Source: Hydrotalea flava (GTDB lineage: Bacteria; Bacteroidota; Bacteroidia; Chitinophagales; Chitinophagaceae). Taken from it: a stretch of DNA of 60,133 nt. Positions within the stretch are counted from its first letter, which is position 1. The number at the start of each line of letters is the position of its first letter. The translations under genes were made by a program, and so were the position numbers. The stretch covers positions 1 to 60,133 of the forward strand of contig NZ_LUHG01000093.1 in the NCBI RefSeq assembly GCF_001623405.1. Reading direction: 5' to 3'. A model generated the notes under the pieces. That model did no database searches. It saw nothing but the letters and a program-made list of their open reading frames with translations, and was not told where the DNA came from. Shown here in pieces: positions 8,844 through 16,071 of the stretch.

Positions 8844-9218
8844 TTGAAATTAACAAGTTGCTTTACTGTTGCTGCTATTGGCTGGTTTGCCATAACCACC
8901 CTTCTTTTATGTTTACCCGGCAATGATTTGCCGAATATTGGCTGGATAGAAAAATGGCATGTGGATAAGCTGATCCACATTACTTTATTTTTTGGAATGG
9001 TATTTTTATTTGCAAATACAATTGCTGATTACAGGAAAAGGCGTGTATGGATTGTGTGGATTGTTATTGCGGGTGTGGTGTATGGAATTGCCATGGAGTT
9101 TGTACAGAAATATTTTATACCGCATCGTTCATTTGATGTGGATGATATGATAGCAGATGCAGCAGGTTGTTTGCTGGCATGGTTGTGGCAAAGAAAAAAA
9201 TGGTATGGGGTGATATAA
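8844..9218 (+). CDS. VanZ family membrane protein
   Basis: A 124-aa integral membrane protein with a TTG start. Four hydrophobic segments are visible at about residues 8-26, 43-60, 68-86 and 102-118. The VanZ-like features are the polar DKLIHITLFFGMVFLF stretch and EFVQKYFIPHRSFDVDDMIADAAG before the last helix. VanZ gives low-level teicoplanin resistance in enterococci, but most bacterial VanZ-like proteins have no proven role. Confidence 0.85.
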   Translation: MKLTSCFTVAAIGWFAITTLLLCLPGNDLPNIGWIEKWHVDKLIHITLFFGMVFLFANTIADYRKRRVWIVWIVIAGVVYGIAMEFVQKYFIPHRSFDVDDMIADAAGCLLAWLWQRKKWYGVI

Positions 9219-9225
9219 AAAGATT

Positions 9226-9345
9226 GGCCCCGATGGAAATCGGGGCCGCAACCAAAACTAACTGCTTATGAGAAAATTGACTACTTGCCTAGTTAATATC
9301 TTAATTACGAATAACGGTTTAAAAAAGTTTTCAATGAATCGTTAA
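9226..9345 (+). other. Strong GGAA-loop hairpin plus 25-codon ORF of unknown role
   Basis: A perfect 9-bp stem (GGCCCCGAT / ATCGGGGCC, 9226-9247) is capped by GGAA, a GNRA tetraloop. No T-run follows, so it is not a standard terminator. Twenty bases later ATG 9268 opens a 25-codon frame (MRKLTTCLVN...) ending in TAA at 9343-9345. The beginning looks like a signal-peptide start that has lost its gene, or a leader peptide. The rest of 9346-9464 holds nothing I can name. Confidence 0.35.
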
Positions 9346-9464
9346 AATCGTATTTTAATCTTTTGTACTAAATTAATATTCATTCATCACACATTCACAA
9401 CACAAATGTCAGTAATAAAGACTGAAAGAAATGTCAATGGTTTAACAATAAAATGTTAATGATT

Positions 9465-10172
9465 TTAGTGACACGATATCGCATTACCTGAAGTGCTGCT
9501 AAAATAAGGGCTTAGGTATGGAATTCCCAGATTCATTCCTCTGATAATCAATAAGATAGCCATTACCCCCAATGCATACGGGATGATTTTTTTGAGATAA
9601 TTACGCGTATGAATATTGATAATAAACCCAAAAAAAGAAAGTAAAGCCATGAAAGGAAGGGTGCCCAAGCCAAAAGCAATCATAAAGCCCCAACCGTTTA
9701 TTACAGATCCCGCTGCCAATGAACCCGCAATGGCAAAATACACCATACCACAAGGTAACAGGCCATTTAAAATGCCTATGAATAATAAATTTTTTAGTTT
9801 TCTTTTTTGTAACAATTTGCCCAAATATTGTTGTATCCAATAGGTAAAACCATCCATCCAGGCAACACGAAAAATATGTTTGCTGAAATAGGGGATACTT
9901 ACATATAATAGTATCATCAATCCCATACTGATGGAGAAATATTGCTGAAAACCTGCAATGGAAATTATCCTGCCTATAAAACCAAAAACAATACCCATAC
10001 TGCTATAGGTAATAATGCGGCCAGTATTGTACAGCAAAATACCGGCTATTTTTTTATACAGGTTTTTCTGCGGAAGTGGTAAGGCAAAAGCAATGGGACC
10101 ACACATGCCTACACAATGAAAGCTACTGAGTAAACCTAAAGTTAATCCGGATATGATAAACGCCCATTGCAT
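9465..10172 (-). CDS. Sulfite exporter TauE/SafE-family protein of the cbb3 locus
   Basis: A 235-aa protein with about six membrane segments. The N-terminal GLLSSFHCVGMCGPIAFAL motif with paired Cys/His, and the second-half NGLLPCGMVYFAIAGSLA repeat, identify the UreH-like/SafE branch found next to cbb3 oxidase genes. A role in copper supply to the oxidase (as in CcoA/SenC-type assembly) is often suggested but not proven for this branch. It overlaps fixH by one base and is the last gene of the cco operon. Confidence 0.85.
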   Translation of the reverse strand: MQWAFIISGLTLGLLSSFHCVGMCGPIAFALPLPQKNLYKKIAGILLYNTGRIITYSSMGIVFGFIGRIISIAGFQQYFSISMGLMILLYVSIPYFSKHIFRVAWMDGFTYWIQQYLGKLLQKRKLKNLLFIGILNGLLPCGMVYFAIAGSLAAGSVINGWGFMIAFGLGTLPFMALLSFFGFIINIHTRNYLKKIIPYALGVMAILLIIRGMNLGIPYLSPYFSSTSGNAISCH

Positions 10173-10606
10173 TATTGAATATTTACCGGCTGTTCAGAAT
10201 AATAATCTTTGTTATTTGAAATCCATTTTAATTTCAAAGCATAATTTGTTTTCAATAATGGTTTTTTGGAAAGTATCATTATGCCATTTTCATCTATCTT
10301 AATTGGGAACTTTTTATCAAAATCTGCATTGGTTTTACAATAAAACCAGGCTTCTCCATCAGTGGCTGCACCTTTTAATTCTGCCGGAAAAACAATCACA
10401 ATGGTACTGTCTGTTTGTATCACTTTTACTGCTGAAAGTAAATTGGCATTGTGGGTTCCATCAATTTGTTGTTGAAAGCGCAATTCTTCTTTGTAATAAT
10501 CGGTGCTTACCAAATCAATTTTGGTGTGCACTGATTTGTACACCAAAAAACCAATTAAAAGCGTAAAGCTTACAAATACTGCGGTAATTTTAAATCCCCA
10601 ATTCAT
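10172..10606 (-). CDS. fixH: FixH/CcoH family protein
   Basis: A 144-aa protein with one N-terminal membrane helix (about residues 6-24, ending GFLVYKSV) and a periplasmic domain. After the helix comes TDYYKEELRFQQQIDGT, the conserved FixH motif. The family is needed for cbb3 oxidase assembly, probably with the copper ATPase FixI/CcoI. It sits 11 bp after ccoG and overlaps the SafE gene. Confidence 0.88.
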   Translation of the reverse strand: MNWGFKITAVFVSFTLLIGFLVYKSVHTKIDLVSTDYYKEELRFQQQIDGTHNANLLSAVKVIQTDSTIVIVFPAELKGAATDGEAWFYCKTNADFDKKFPIKIDENGIMILSKKPLLKTNYALKLKWISNNKDYYSEQPVNIQ

Positions 10607-10617
10607 AAATAATTATT

Positions 10618-12036
10618 TTAATCGTTTACGGGCCCTAAAAAATTTGTTTTCAATGTTGCAATTTTTTTATGATCAGCCATTAAATCAATTGTGATATGTG
10701 ATGATCTTTCTTTGATGGCATTTTTAGGTAATGTAATAAAAAATTCACCGGAGCCCTGACCTTCTTTGGGTACCATTACATAGGGTTTCCCAATGATGTC
10801 AATTTTGCCATTACCCTGATGCAGTTGTAATTGTAATTGTACGTTTTTGGTTGTTTTATTCACTACTTTTATGTTGTATAAATTAGAGATACTATCCGTT
10901 CCTCTTTCCTGGTATAAAATGCCGGGTGTGCGAATGATGGTGGCATCTACATCCTTTCTGGTTGCCAAAATACTACCTAATATGAGTAATACAATAGCGC
11001 AAAGTGCAGTATAAAACTTCATTCTCGAGGTATATGTTAAGGGTATACCGTTAGCAATAGAGTTTTCTGAAGCATATCTTATCAATCCTTTTGGTTTGCC
11101 AATTTTATCCATTACATTGTCGCAGGCATCTATACAAGCGGTGCAACCTACACATTCCATTTGAACGCCGTTGCGGATATCAATACCTGTAGGACAAACT
11201 TTTACACATTGAAAGCAATCGATACAATCGCCTAACTGATCAGTATGTAATTTTTTAGCATTACCCCTGGGTTCACCTCTTTTATAATCGTATGCCACAA
11301 TCATAGAATTTTTATCGAGCAATACGCTTTGCAGGCGGCCATAAGGACAAACCACTGTGCAGGCCTGTTCTCTGAAAAACGCATATACGCCATAAAATAC
11401 AGCACTAAAAACCAGAATGGAGGCAAAGCCTACCAGATGTTCAGATACTGGTTCTGTAATAATTTTAATGAGTGCCGGCATACCAATAATATAAGCCAGA
11501 AAAAAATTGGCAATGATAAATGAAAGCAAATAAAATACAACATGCTTTAAACCAACTTTAAATATTTTTTTACCGGTCCAGGGTGCATTACTGAGTTGCC
11601 TTTGTGCAGGCGCATCACCCAGTATCAGGAATTCAATTTTACGGAACATCATTTCCATAAAATTGGTTTGTGGGCAAGCCCAACCGCAGAAAAGGCGGCC
11701 GAATGCAGCCGTAAATAATACCACAAAAAATACGAAAGTAATCATGGTTAATCCGAAGATGAAAAAATCCTGAGGCCAGAAAATTTTGGTAAACAGAATA
11801 AATTTTCCTTCGGGTATATTGAACATGAATAGCGGCCTGCTATCTATCTGAATAAAAGGCGTACCAAAGAATACAATAAAATAAAAAACACTTAACCAGG
11901 TTCTGATGGAATAAAATTTTCCTTTGGGTTTATAAGCATACACCCATTTGCGTTTCCCTTCCTCATCTACTGTTGCAATTCTGTCGCGAAAACTTTCTGA
12001 AAGGGGTTCATTGATATGTTCTACATCTTTACTCAT
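10618..12036 (-). CDS. ccoG: Cytochrome c oxidase accessory protein CcoG
   Basis: A 472-aa membrane iron-sulfur protein. Several membrane helices lie at about residues 46-63, 87-110, 158-178, 192-217 and 340-360. The polyferredoxin part contains GWACPQTN, EQACTVVCPYGR and two cluster motifs, CIDCFQCVKVCP and CVGCTACIDACD. The C-terminal ~110 residues form the Ig-like FixG domain. CcoG has been shown in other bacteria to reduce Cu(II) to Cu(I) for cbb3 assembly. Length is typical. Confidence 0.95.
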   Translation of the reverse strand: MSKDVEHINEPLSESFRDRIATVDEEGKRKWVYAYKPKGKFYSIRTWLSVFYFIVFFGTPFIQIDSRPLFMFNIPEGKFILFTKIFWPQDFFIFGLTMITFVFFVVLFTAAFGRLFCGWACPQTNFMEMMFRKIEFLILGDAPAQRQLSNAPWTGKKIFKVGLKHVVFYLLSFIIANFFLAYIIGMPALIKIITEPVSEHLVGFASILVFSAVFYGVYAFFREQACTVVCPYGRLQSVLLDKNSMIVAYDYKRGEPRGNAKKLHTDQLGDCIDCFQCVKVCPTGIDIRNGVQMECVGCTACIDACDNVMDKIGKPKGLIRYASENSIANGIPLTYTSRMKFYTALCAIVLLILGSILATRKDVDATIIRTPGILYQERGTDSISNLYNIKVVNKTTKNVQLQLQLHQGNGKIDIIGKPYVMVPKEGQGSGEFFITLPKNAIKERSSHITIDLMADHKKIATLKTNFLGPVND

Positions 12037-12057
12037 ACAAATGGGTATTTTGAATGC

Positions 12058-13236
12058 TTATTGAATGGCTGCTGCCGATTTTTGGGTTGAATCGGTACCT
12101 GATGCAGGCGCAGCACCCTGGTCGGTGCAAAGGGTACCTTGTGGTTCTTTCGGTGTTTTTGGTTTAGTGCCGTGTAAACTTTTTACATAACTGGCAATTT
12201 GTTCAATTTGTAAGGGTGAGTAATCATCTTTCCAACTCTTCATACCTTTTTCGGGCCAACCATAGGTAATGCTTTTAAAAATATCTTTAATACTGCATCC
12301 GTGTAACCAATAATCATCTGTAAGATTAGGGCCTACTAAGCCGCCGCCATCGGCTAAATGGCAAGCTGCACAGGTGGTGGTAAAAATTTGTTTACCTGCT
12401 TCTAAATCGCTGGCATCGGTTAAATATTTTACCGTATTTTCATCTACATTTGCTTTTGATTCTTTTAAATAAGCTTGTTTCTCAGCTTCGGCTTTTGCCA
12501 ACGAAATTTGTAATTCTTCTTTACTTAACGGAGCACTGTGTAACACATGGTACCGAACTAAATAAATACCGGCAAAAATGATACTGGCATAAAATCCATA
12601 CAACCACCAGGGTGGAAGTCTGTTATCTAATTCCCGAATTCCATCGTAATCGTGTCCTAAATCAATTTCTGCTTCTTCTTTTATGGGTTTAAACCGGTTA
12701 ATATTAGCCCACCAGGTTTTAAAGGCATTGGGTTTATAAACCAACTGTGTGGCAACTTCACCTTCAGCAATGGCTGTGCGTTGTTTGCGTAACAGAAATT
12801 TTATATTGTAAATCAGCAATAATAAAATCAGCAATTCTAATAATACCACACCCACCAGGGTAAAATATCCAATCGGTGTTAGTCCGCCGTAATTAGCGGG
12901 TGCAACGGTTGTTGTTGGGTTATCAGCTCCAAAAGCATGCAGACTTAGCAGGCTCATTACCCCAATCATCATTAAAACGGAGGTATTATTATTTTTCTTT
13001 TTTTCTATGGCTTCTTTTTCTTCCTGTAATTTTATTTTAGCAGCTCCTACCAGTACATTGGCCAATAGTACAATTGCAATTAAAAGAAAGATAATAATCA
13101 CTACCATCAGTTGTGTAACAGGGAATGAAAGTGAAGAAGGCTGTGGGGGGCCGGCTGCAAATGCACCAACCGGCAATAAAGCCAATATGCTTAACAGCCA
13201 TTTATTGCTTCTGATTTTGTTGAAATATGCGTTCAT
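12058..13236 (-). CDS. ccoP: cbb3 oxidase subunit III (CcoP), single-heme form
   Basis: A 392-aa subunit that passes electrons from soluble cytochrome c to CcoO. I chose the second ATG (MNAYFNKIRS) because it gives a clean signal-peptide-like start ending in GAFA; the frame is open nine codons further. Hydrophobic segments follow at about 42-64, 84-101, 122-142 and 205-223. Only one CxxCH heme site is visible (CAACH), with its later Met in KGMKSW. Proteobacterial CcoP usually has two hemes. The tail is Thr/Ala/Lys-rich. The N-terminal hydrophobic region is longer than in classical CcoP. Confidence 0.93.
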   Translation of the reverse strand: MNAYFNKIRSNKWLLSILALLPVGAFAAGPPQPSSLSFPVTQLMVVIIIFLLIAIVLLANVLVGAAKIKLQEEKEAIEKKKNNNTSVLMMIGVMSLLSLHAFGADNPTTTVAPANYGGLTPIGYFTLVGVVLLELLILLLLIYNIKFLLRKQRTAIAEGEVATQLVYKPNAFKTWWANINRFKPIKEEAEIDLGHDYDGIRELDNRLPPWWLYGFYASIIFAGIYLVRYHVLHSAPLSKEELQISLAKAEAEKQAYLKESKANVDENTVKYLTDASDLEAGKQIFTTTCAACHLADGGGLVGPNLTDDYWLHGCSIKDIFKSITYGWPEKGMKSWKDDYSPLQIEQIASYVKSLHGTKPKTPKEPQGTLCTDQGAAPASGTDSTQKSAAAIQ

Positions 13237-13274
13237 TGTTGTTTGTTTTGTTGTTATGAACAATTTTGGCGTTA

Positions 13275-13448
13275 TTAATAGTTGTGATCTTCCTCCAGCG
13301 GAATATTGCTAATTTGCTGCATGTTTTTTTTGTCTGCTTTCCATACCCACAATGCCACTCCAATAAAAAACAGGAAGAAGATGATAAACGAGGATAATGC
13401 GTAAACATCTACGCCGATAATTTTTTCCAGATAATTGATAAATTTCAT
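13275..13448 (-). CDS. ccoQ: Small cbb3 oxidase subunit, CcoQ/FixQ-like
   Basis: A 57-aa ORF exactly between ccoP and ccoNO. ATG is at 13446-13448 and TAA at 13275-13277. The protein begins MKFINYLEKIIGVDVYALSS and has one membrane helix (about residues 18-36), then a basic stretch WKADKK and an acidic end. Size, single helix, position and order (N/O, Q, P) fit FixQ/CcoQ, which stabilises the oxidase complex. It starts 17 bp after the ccoNO stop. Confidence 0.85.
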   Translation of the reverse strand: MKFINYLEKIIGVDVYALSSFIIFFLFFIGVALWVWKADKKNMQQISNIPLEEDHNY

Positions 13449-13465
13449 CTTAAAGTTTTTTAAGG

Positions 13466-15616
13466 TTATTGCGCATTCATACTGGTGGATTCACTGTTAT
13501 TGGTAGCAGATTGTGCTTTAATATCAGTACCCATTCTTTGCAAATAAGCAATCAGCGCTATAATTTCAGCATTGCTGCTGATGTCAATTTTATCTTTCTT
13601 CAAAGTTTCTTTGATACTTTTTGCCTGTGCTTCCAAATCTTTATTGGCAATTTTATCATAGCCGGCCGGATAGGGAACACCTAATGTTTGCATGGCTCTT
13701 ATTTTAGCAGGTGTAATAGCTGTATCAATTTTATTATCGAACAACCATCCATAAGAAGGCATAATAGAACCAGGGCTCATAGAACGGGGATCTAACATGT
13801 GATTGAAATGCCAGCTATCGGGGTATTTGCCACCAATACGTGCTAAATCCGGACCAGTACGTTTACTGCCCCACTGAAAGGGATGATCATACACAAATTC
13901 TCCTGCCTTACTGTATTCGCCATAGCGGGCTACCTCATCTCTGAAAGGGCGAATCATTTGTGAGTGGCAGAGATAACATCCTTCCCGAACATAAATATCT
14001 CTTCCCTGCAATTCAAGCGGGGTATAAGGTTTTACTGAAGCAATGGTTGGAATATTGCTTTTGATTAAAAAAGTTGGAACCATTTCAATAATACCACCAA
14101 TAGCAACTGCTATTAAACTGAAAATCAACATTTGAATGGGACGGGCTTCAATCCATCTGTGCCAGTATTGTTTGCCATGTGGTTCAATTATTTTTGGTAA
14201 AGCAGGTGCTTCAGCCGCTTCATTGGCTACTAATTTGCCGGCCGCAATGGTTTTCCATAAATTATATACCATTAAAAATGCGCCTGCTAAATAAAGTGTT
14301 CCGCCAATACTGCGTGTAATGTACATGGGCAGTATATGGGATACTGTTTCTAAAAACTGGTATTTTAAATGTCCATCCGGTGTAAATTGTTTCCACATTA
14401 AGGCTTGCGTAAAACCGGCCCAATACAACGGTACCGCATATAACACTATGCCAATGGTGCCAATCCAAAAATGTGTAGTGGCTAATTTTTTAGAATACAA
14501 TGGTGTATTGAAAATGCGGGGAATTAACCAATACAGTACACCAAAAGTTAAAAATCCGTTCCAACCTAATGCACCAATATGCACGTGTGCAATGGTCCAG
14601 TCGGTAAAATGTGAAATTGCATTTACACTTTTTAAACTCAGCATCGGGCCTTCAAAAGTTGCCATACCATAGCAGGTAACAGCCACCACCATGAATTTTA
14701 AAACAGGATCTTCCCGTACTTTATCCCAGGCGCCACGCAGGGTGAACAAACCATTCAGCATACCACCCCAACTGGGTAATAGCAGCATGATACTAAATAC
14801 AGTGCCAAGACTTTGTGCCCAATCAGGAAGTGCGGTGTACAATAAATGGTGCGGGCCAGCCCAGATATACAAAAATATTAAAGCCCAAAAGTGAATGATA
14901 GAAAGGCGGTAGCTATAAATTGGCCGGTTGGCTGCTTTGGGCAGAAAATAATACATTATACCCAAGTAAGGGGTGGTTAAAAAAAAGGCAACCGCATTGT
15001 GCCCATACCACCATTGTACCAAAGCATCTTGCACACCGGCATACCAACTGTAACTTTTCATGAATGAAAATGGTAATTCAAATGAATTTACAATATGCAG
15101 CATGGCAACGGTAACCCAGGTAGCAATAAAAAACCAGATGGCTACGTACAAATGGCTTTCGCGGCGTTTAATAATGGTGCCGAACATGTTGATGCCAAAA
15201 ATTACCCACACTATGGTTATGGCAATATCTAATGGCCACTCTAATTCGGCATACTCTTTACCGGAAGTATAACCCATTAACAATGTTAAAGCGCCAAATG
15301 CAATAATAAGTTGCCATCCCCAGAAGTGAAATTTACTGAGTGCATCACTAAACATTCTGGCTTTACATAAACGCTGCAATGAATAATATACCCCCATAAA
15401 AATTCCGTTGCCCACAAATGCAAATATTACTGCATTGGTGTGTACGGGGCGCATTCTTCCGAATGTGGTGTAAGGTAAGCCTAAGTTGGCGGCAGGATAA
15501 TACAGGTCGATGGCGGCCCATAATCCTGCAAGCATGCCAATAATGCCCCAGAATATGGTGGCATAGGCAAACATTTTTACAATTTTGTTATCGTAGTAAA
15601 ACTTCTCTAATTGCAT
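13466..15616 (-). CDS. ccoNO: cbb3 oxidase subunits I and II fused (CcoN-CcoO)
   Basis: A 716-aa fusion. Residues about 1-470 are CcoN, the catalytic heme-copper subunit with some 12 membrane helices. Its His ligands are in RPVHTNAVIFAF, WWYGHNAVAFF, GPHHLLYT and HFTDWTIAHVHIGALGW. Residues about 500-700 are CcoO, with an anchor helix and one c-type heme site (CYLCH) followed by QMIRPFRDEVARYG. The enzyme reduces oxygen to water with high affinity and pumps protons. Fused CcoN-O is known from Bacteroidota, so this is normal for the lineage and not an assembly error. Confidence 0.97.
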   Translation of the reverse strand: MQLEKFYYDNKIVKMFAYATIFWGIIGMLAGLWAAIDLYYPAANLGLPYTTFGRMRPVHTNAVIFAFVGNGIFMGVYYSLQRLCKARMFSDALSKFHFWGWQLIIAFGALTLLMGYTSGKEYAELEWPLDIAITIVWVIFGINMFGTIIKRRESHLYVAIWFFIATWVTVAMLHIVNSFELPFSFMKSYSWYAGVQDALVQWWYGHNAVAFFLTTPYLGIMYYFLPKAANRPIYSYRLSIIHFWALIFLYIWAGPHHLLYTALPDWAQSLGTVFSIMLLLPSWGGMLNGLFTLRGAWDKVREDPVLKFMVVAVTCYGMATFEGPMLSLKSVNAISHFTDWTIAHVHIGALGWNGFLTFGVLYWLIPRIFNTPLYSKKLATTHFWIGTIGIVLYAVPLYWAGFTQALMWKQFTPDGHLKYQFLETVSHILPMYITRSIGGTLYLAGAFLMVYNLWKTIAAGKLVANEAAEAPALPKIIEPHGKQYWHRWIEARPIQMLIFSLIAVAIGGIIEMVPTFLIKSNIPTIASVKPYTPLELQGRDIYVREGCYLCHSQMIRPFRDEVARYGEYSKAGEFVYDHPFQWGSKRTGPDLARIGGKYPDSWHFNHMLDPRSMSPGSIMPSYGWLFDNKIDTAITPAKIRAMQTLGVPYPAGYDKIANKDLEAQAKSIKETLKKDKIDISSNAEIIALIAYLQRMGTDIKAQSATNNSESTSMNAQ

Positions 15617-15649
15617 AAATGGCTGGTGTTTGTGTTTGAGTAAATGGTT

Positions 15650-15865
15650 TTATGGGATGGTTTCAATTTTTTGTTCGGTGGTATGATTGTGTTCGTCTAC
15701 ACTTTTGGTTGCTGTTTCGGTAATTGTGGCATCATTAAAAAGGATGCGAATGGGCGGACTGGCCTCATCGTTATACTGCCCACTTTTTACGCTCCATAAG
15801 AAGGCTGCCAAAAAAAGGGCTGCAACAGAAATACTGGCGACTAATAACACAACTATTACACTCAC
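15650..15865 (-). CDS. ccoS: cbb3 oxidase maturation protein CcoS
   Basis: I placed the start at GTG 15863-15865, giving 71 residues beginning (M)SVIVVLLVASISVAALF. The frame is open to an ATG at 15950-15952. That longer start would put coding sequence over the Crp/Fnr-like boxes and the -7 element, and CcoS proteins normally start at this MSVI-type segment. One membrane helix is followed by the signature AAFLWSVKSGQYNDEASPPIRILF. CcoS is needed to insert heme and copper into the cbb3 oxidase. It is the first gene of the cco operon. Confidence 0.85.
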   Translation of the reverse strand: MSVIVVLLVASISVAALFLAAFLWSVKSGQYNDEASPPIRILFNDATITETATKSVDEHNHTTEQKIETIP

Positions 15866-15886
15866 AAGGCTTATTTTAATTTGTTT

Positions 15887-15952
15887 CAAAAGTATTTTGT
15901 GCCGGTTCAAGAGAATATGACTTTCATCAAGTGGCCAGATGATTTTTGTCAT
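15887..15952 (-). promoter_or_regulatory. ccoS-operon promoter with two tandem Crp/Fnr-like sites
   Basis: On the minus strand, TACTTTTG (15887-15894) is a perfect TAnnTTTG -7 element. Upstream lie TTGATGAAAGTCAT (15917-15930) and ATGACAAAAATCAT (15939-15952), both close to the Fnr consensus TTGAYnnnnRTCAA. Their centres are 22 bp apart, two helical turns. The nearer site is centred 33 bp before the middle of the -7 element, about -41 from the expected transcript start, which is the class II activator position. The regulator itself is not in the window. Confidence 0.55.
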
Positions 15953-16071
15953 ATTTTAGTTGGAATGTTCATTTTTACGGTTTTTGCTGCCTTATGCATT
16001 ACAGATGAAGTGATTGCGACGCAACAGGTGATGCCATAAAATACAGAAGCCGGTATCATTGATTCCTCTCC

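Noticed and set aside
15866-15952. N-terminal extension of CcoS to ATG 15952
   Set aside because: The extension (residues TKIIWPLDESHILLN...) is atypical for CcoS and overlaps the promoter boxes and the -7 element.
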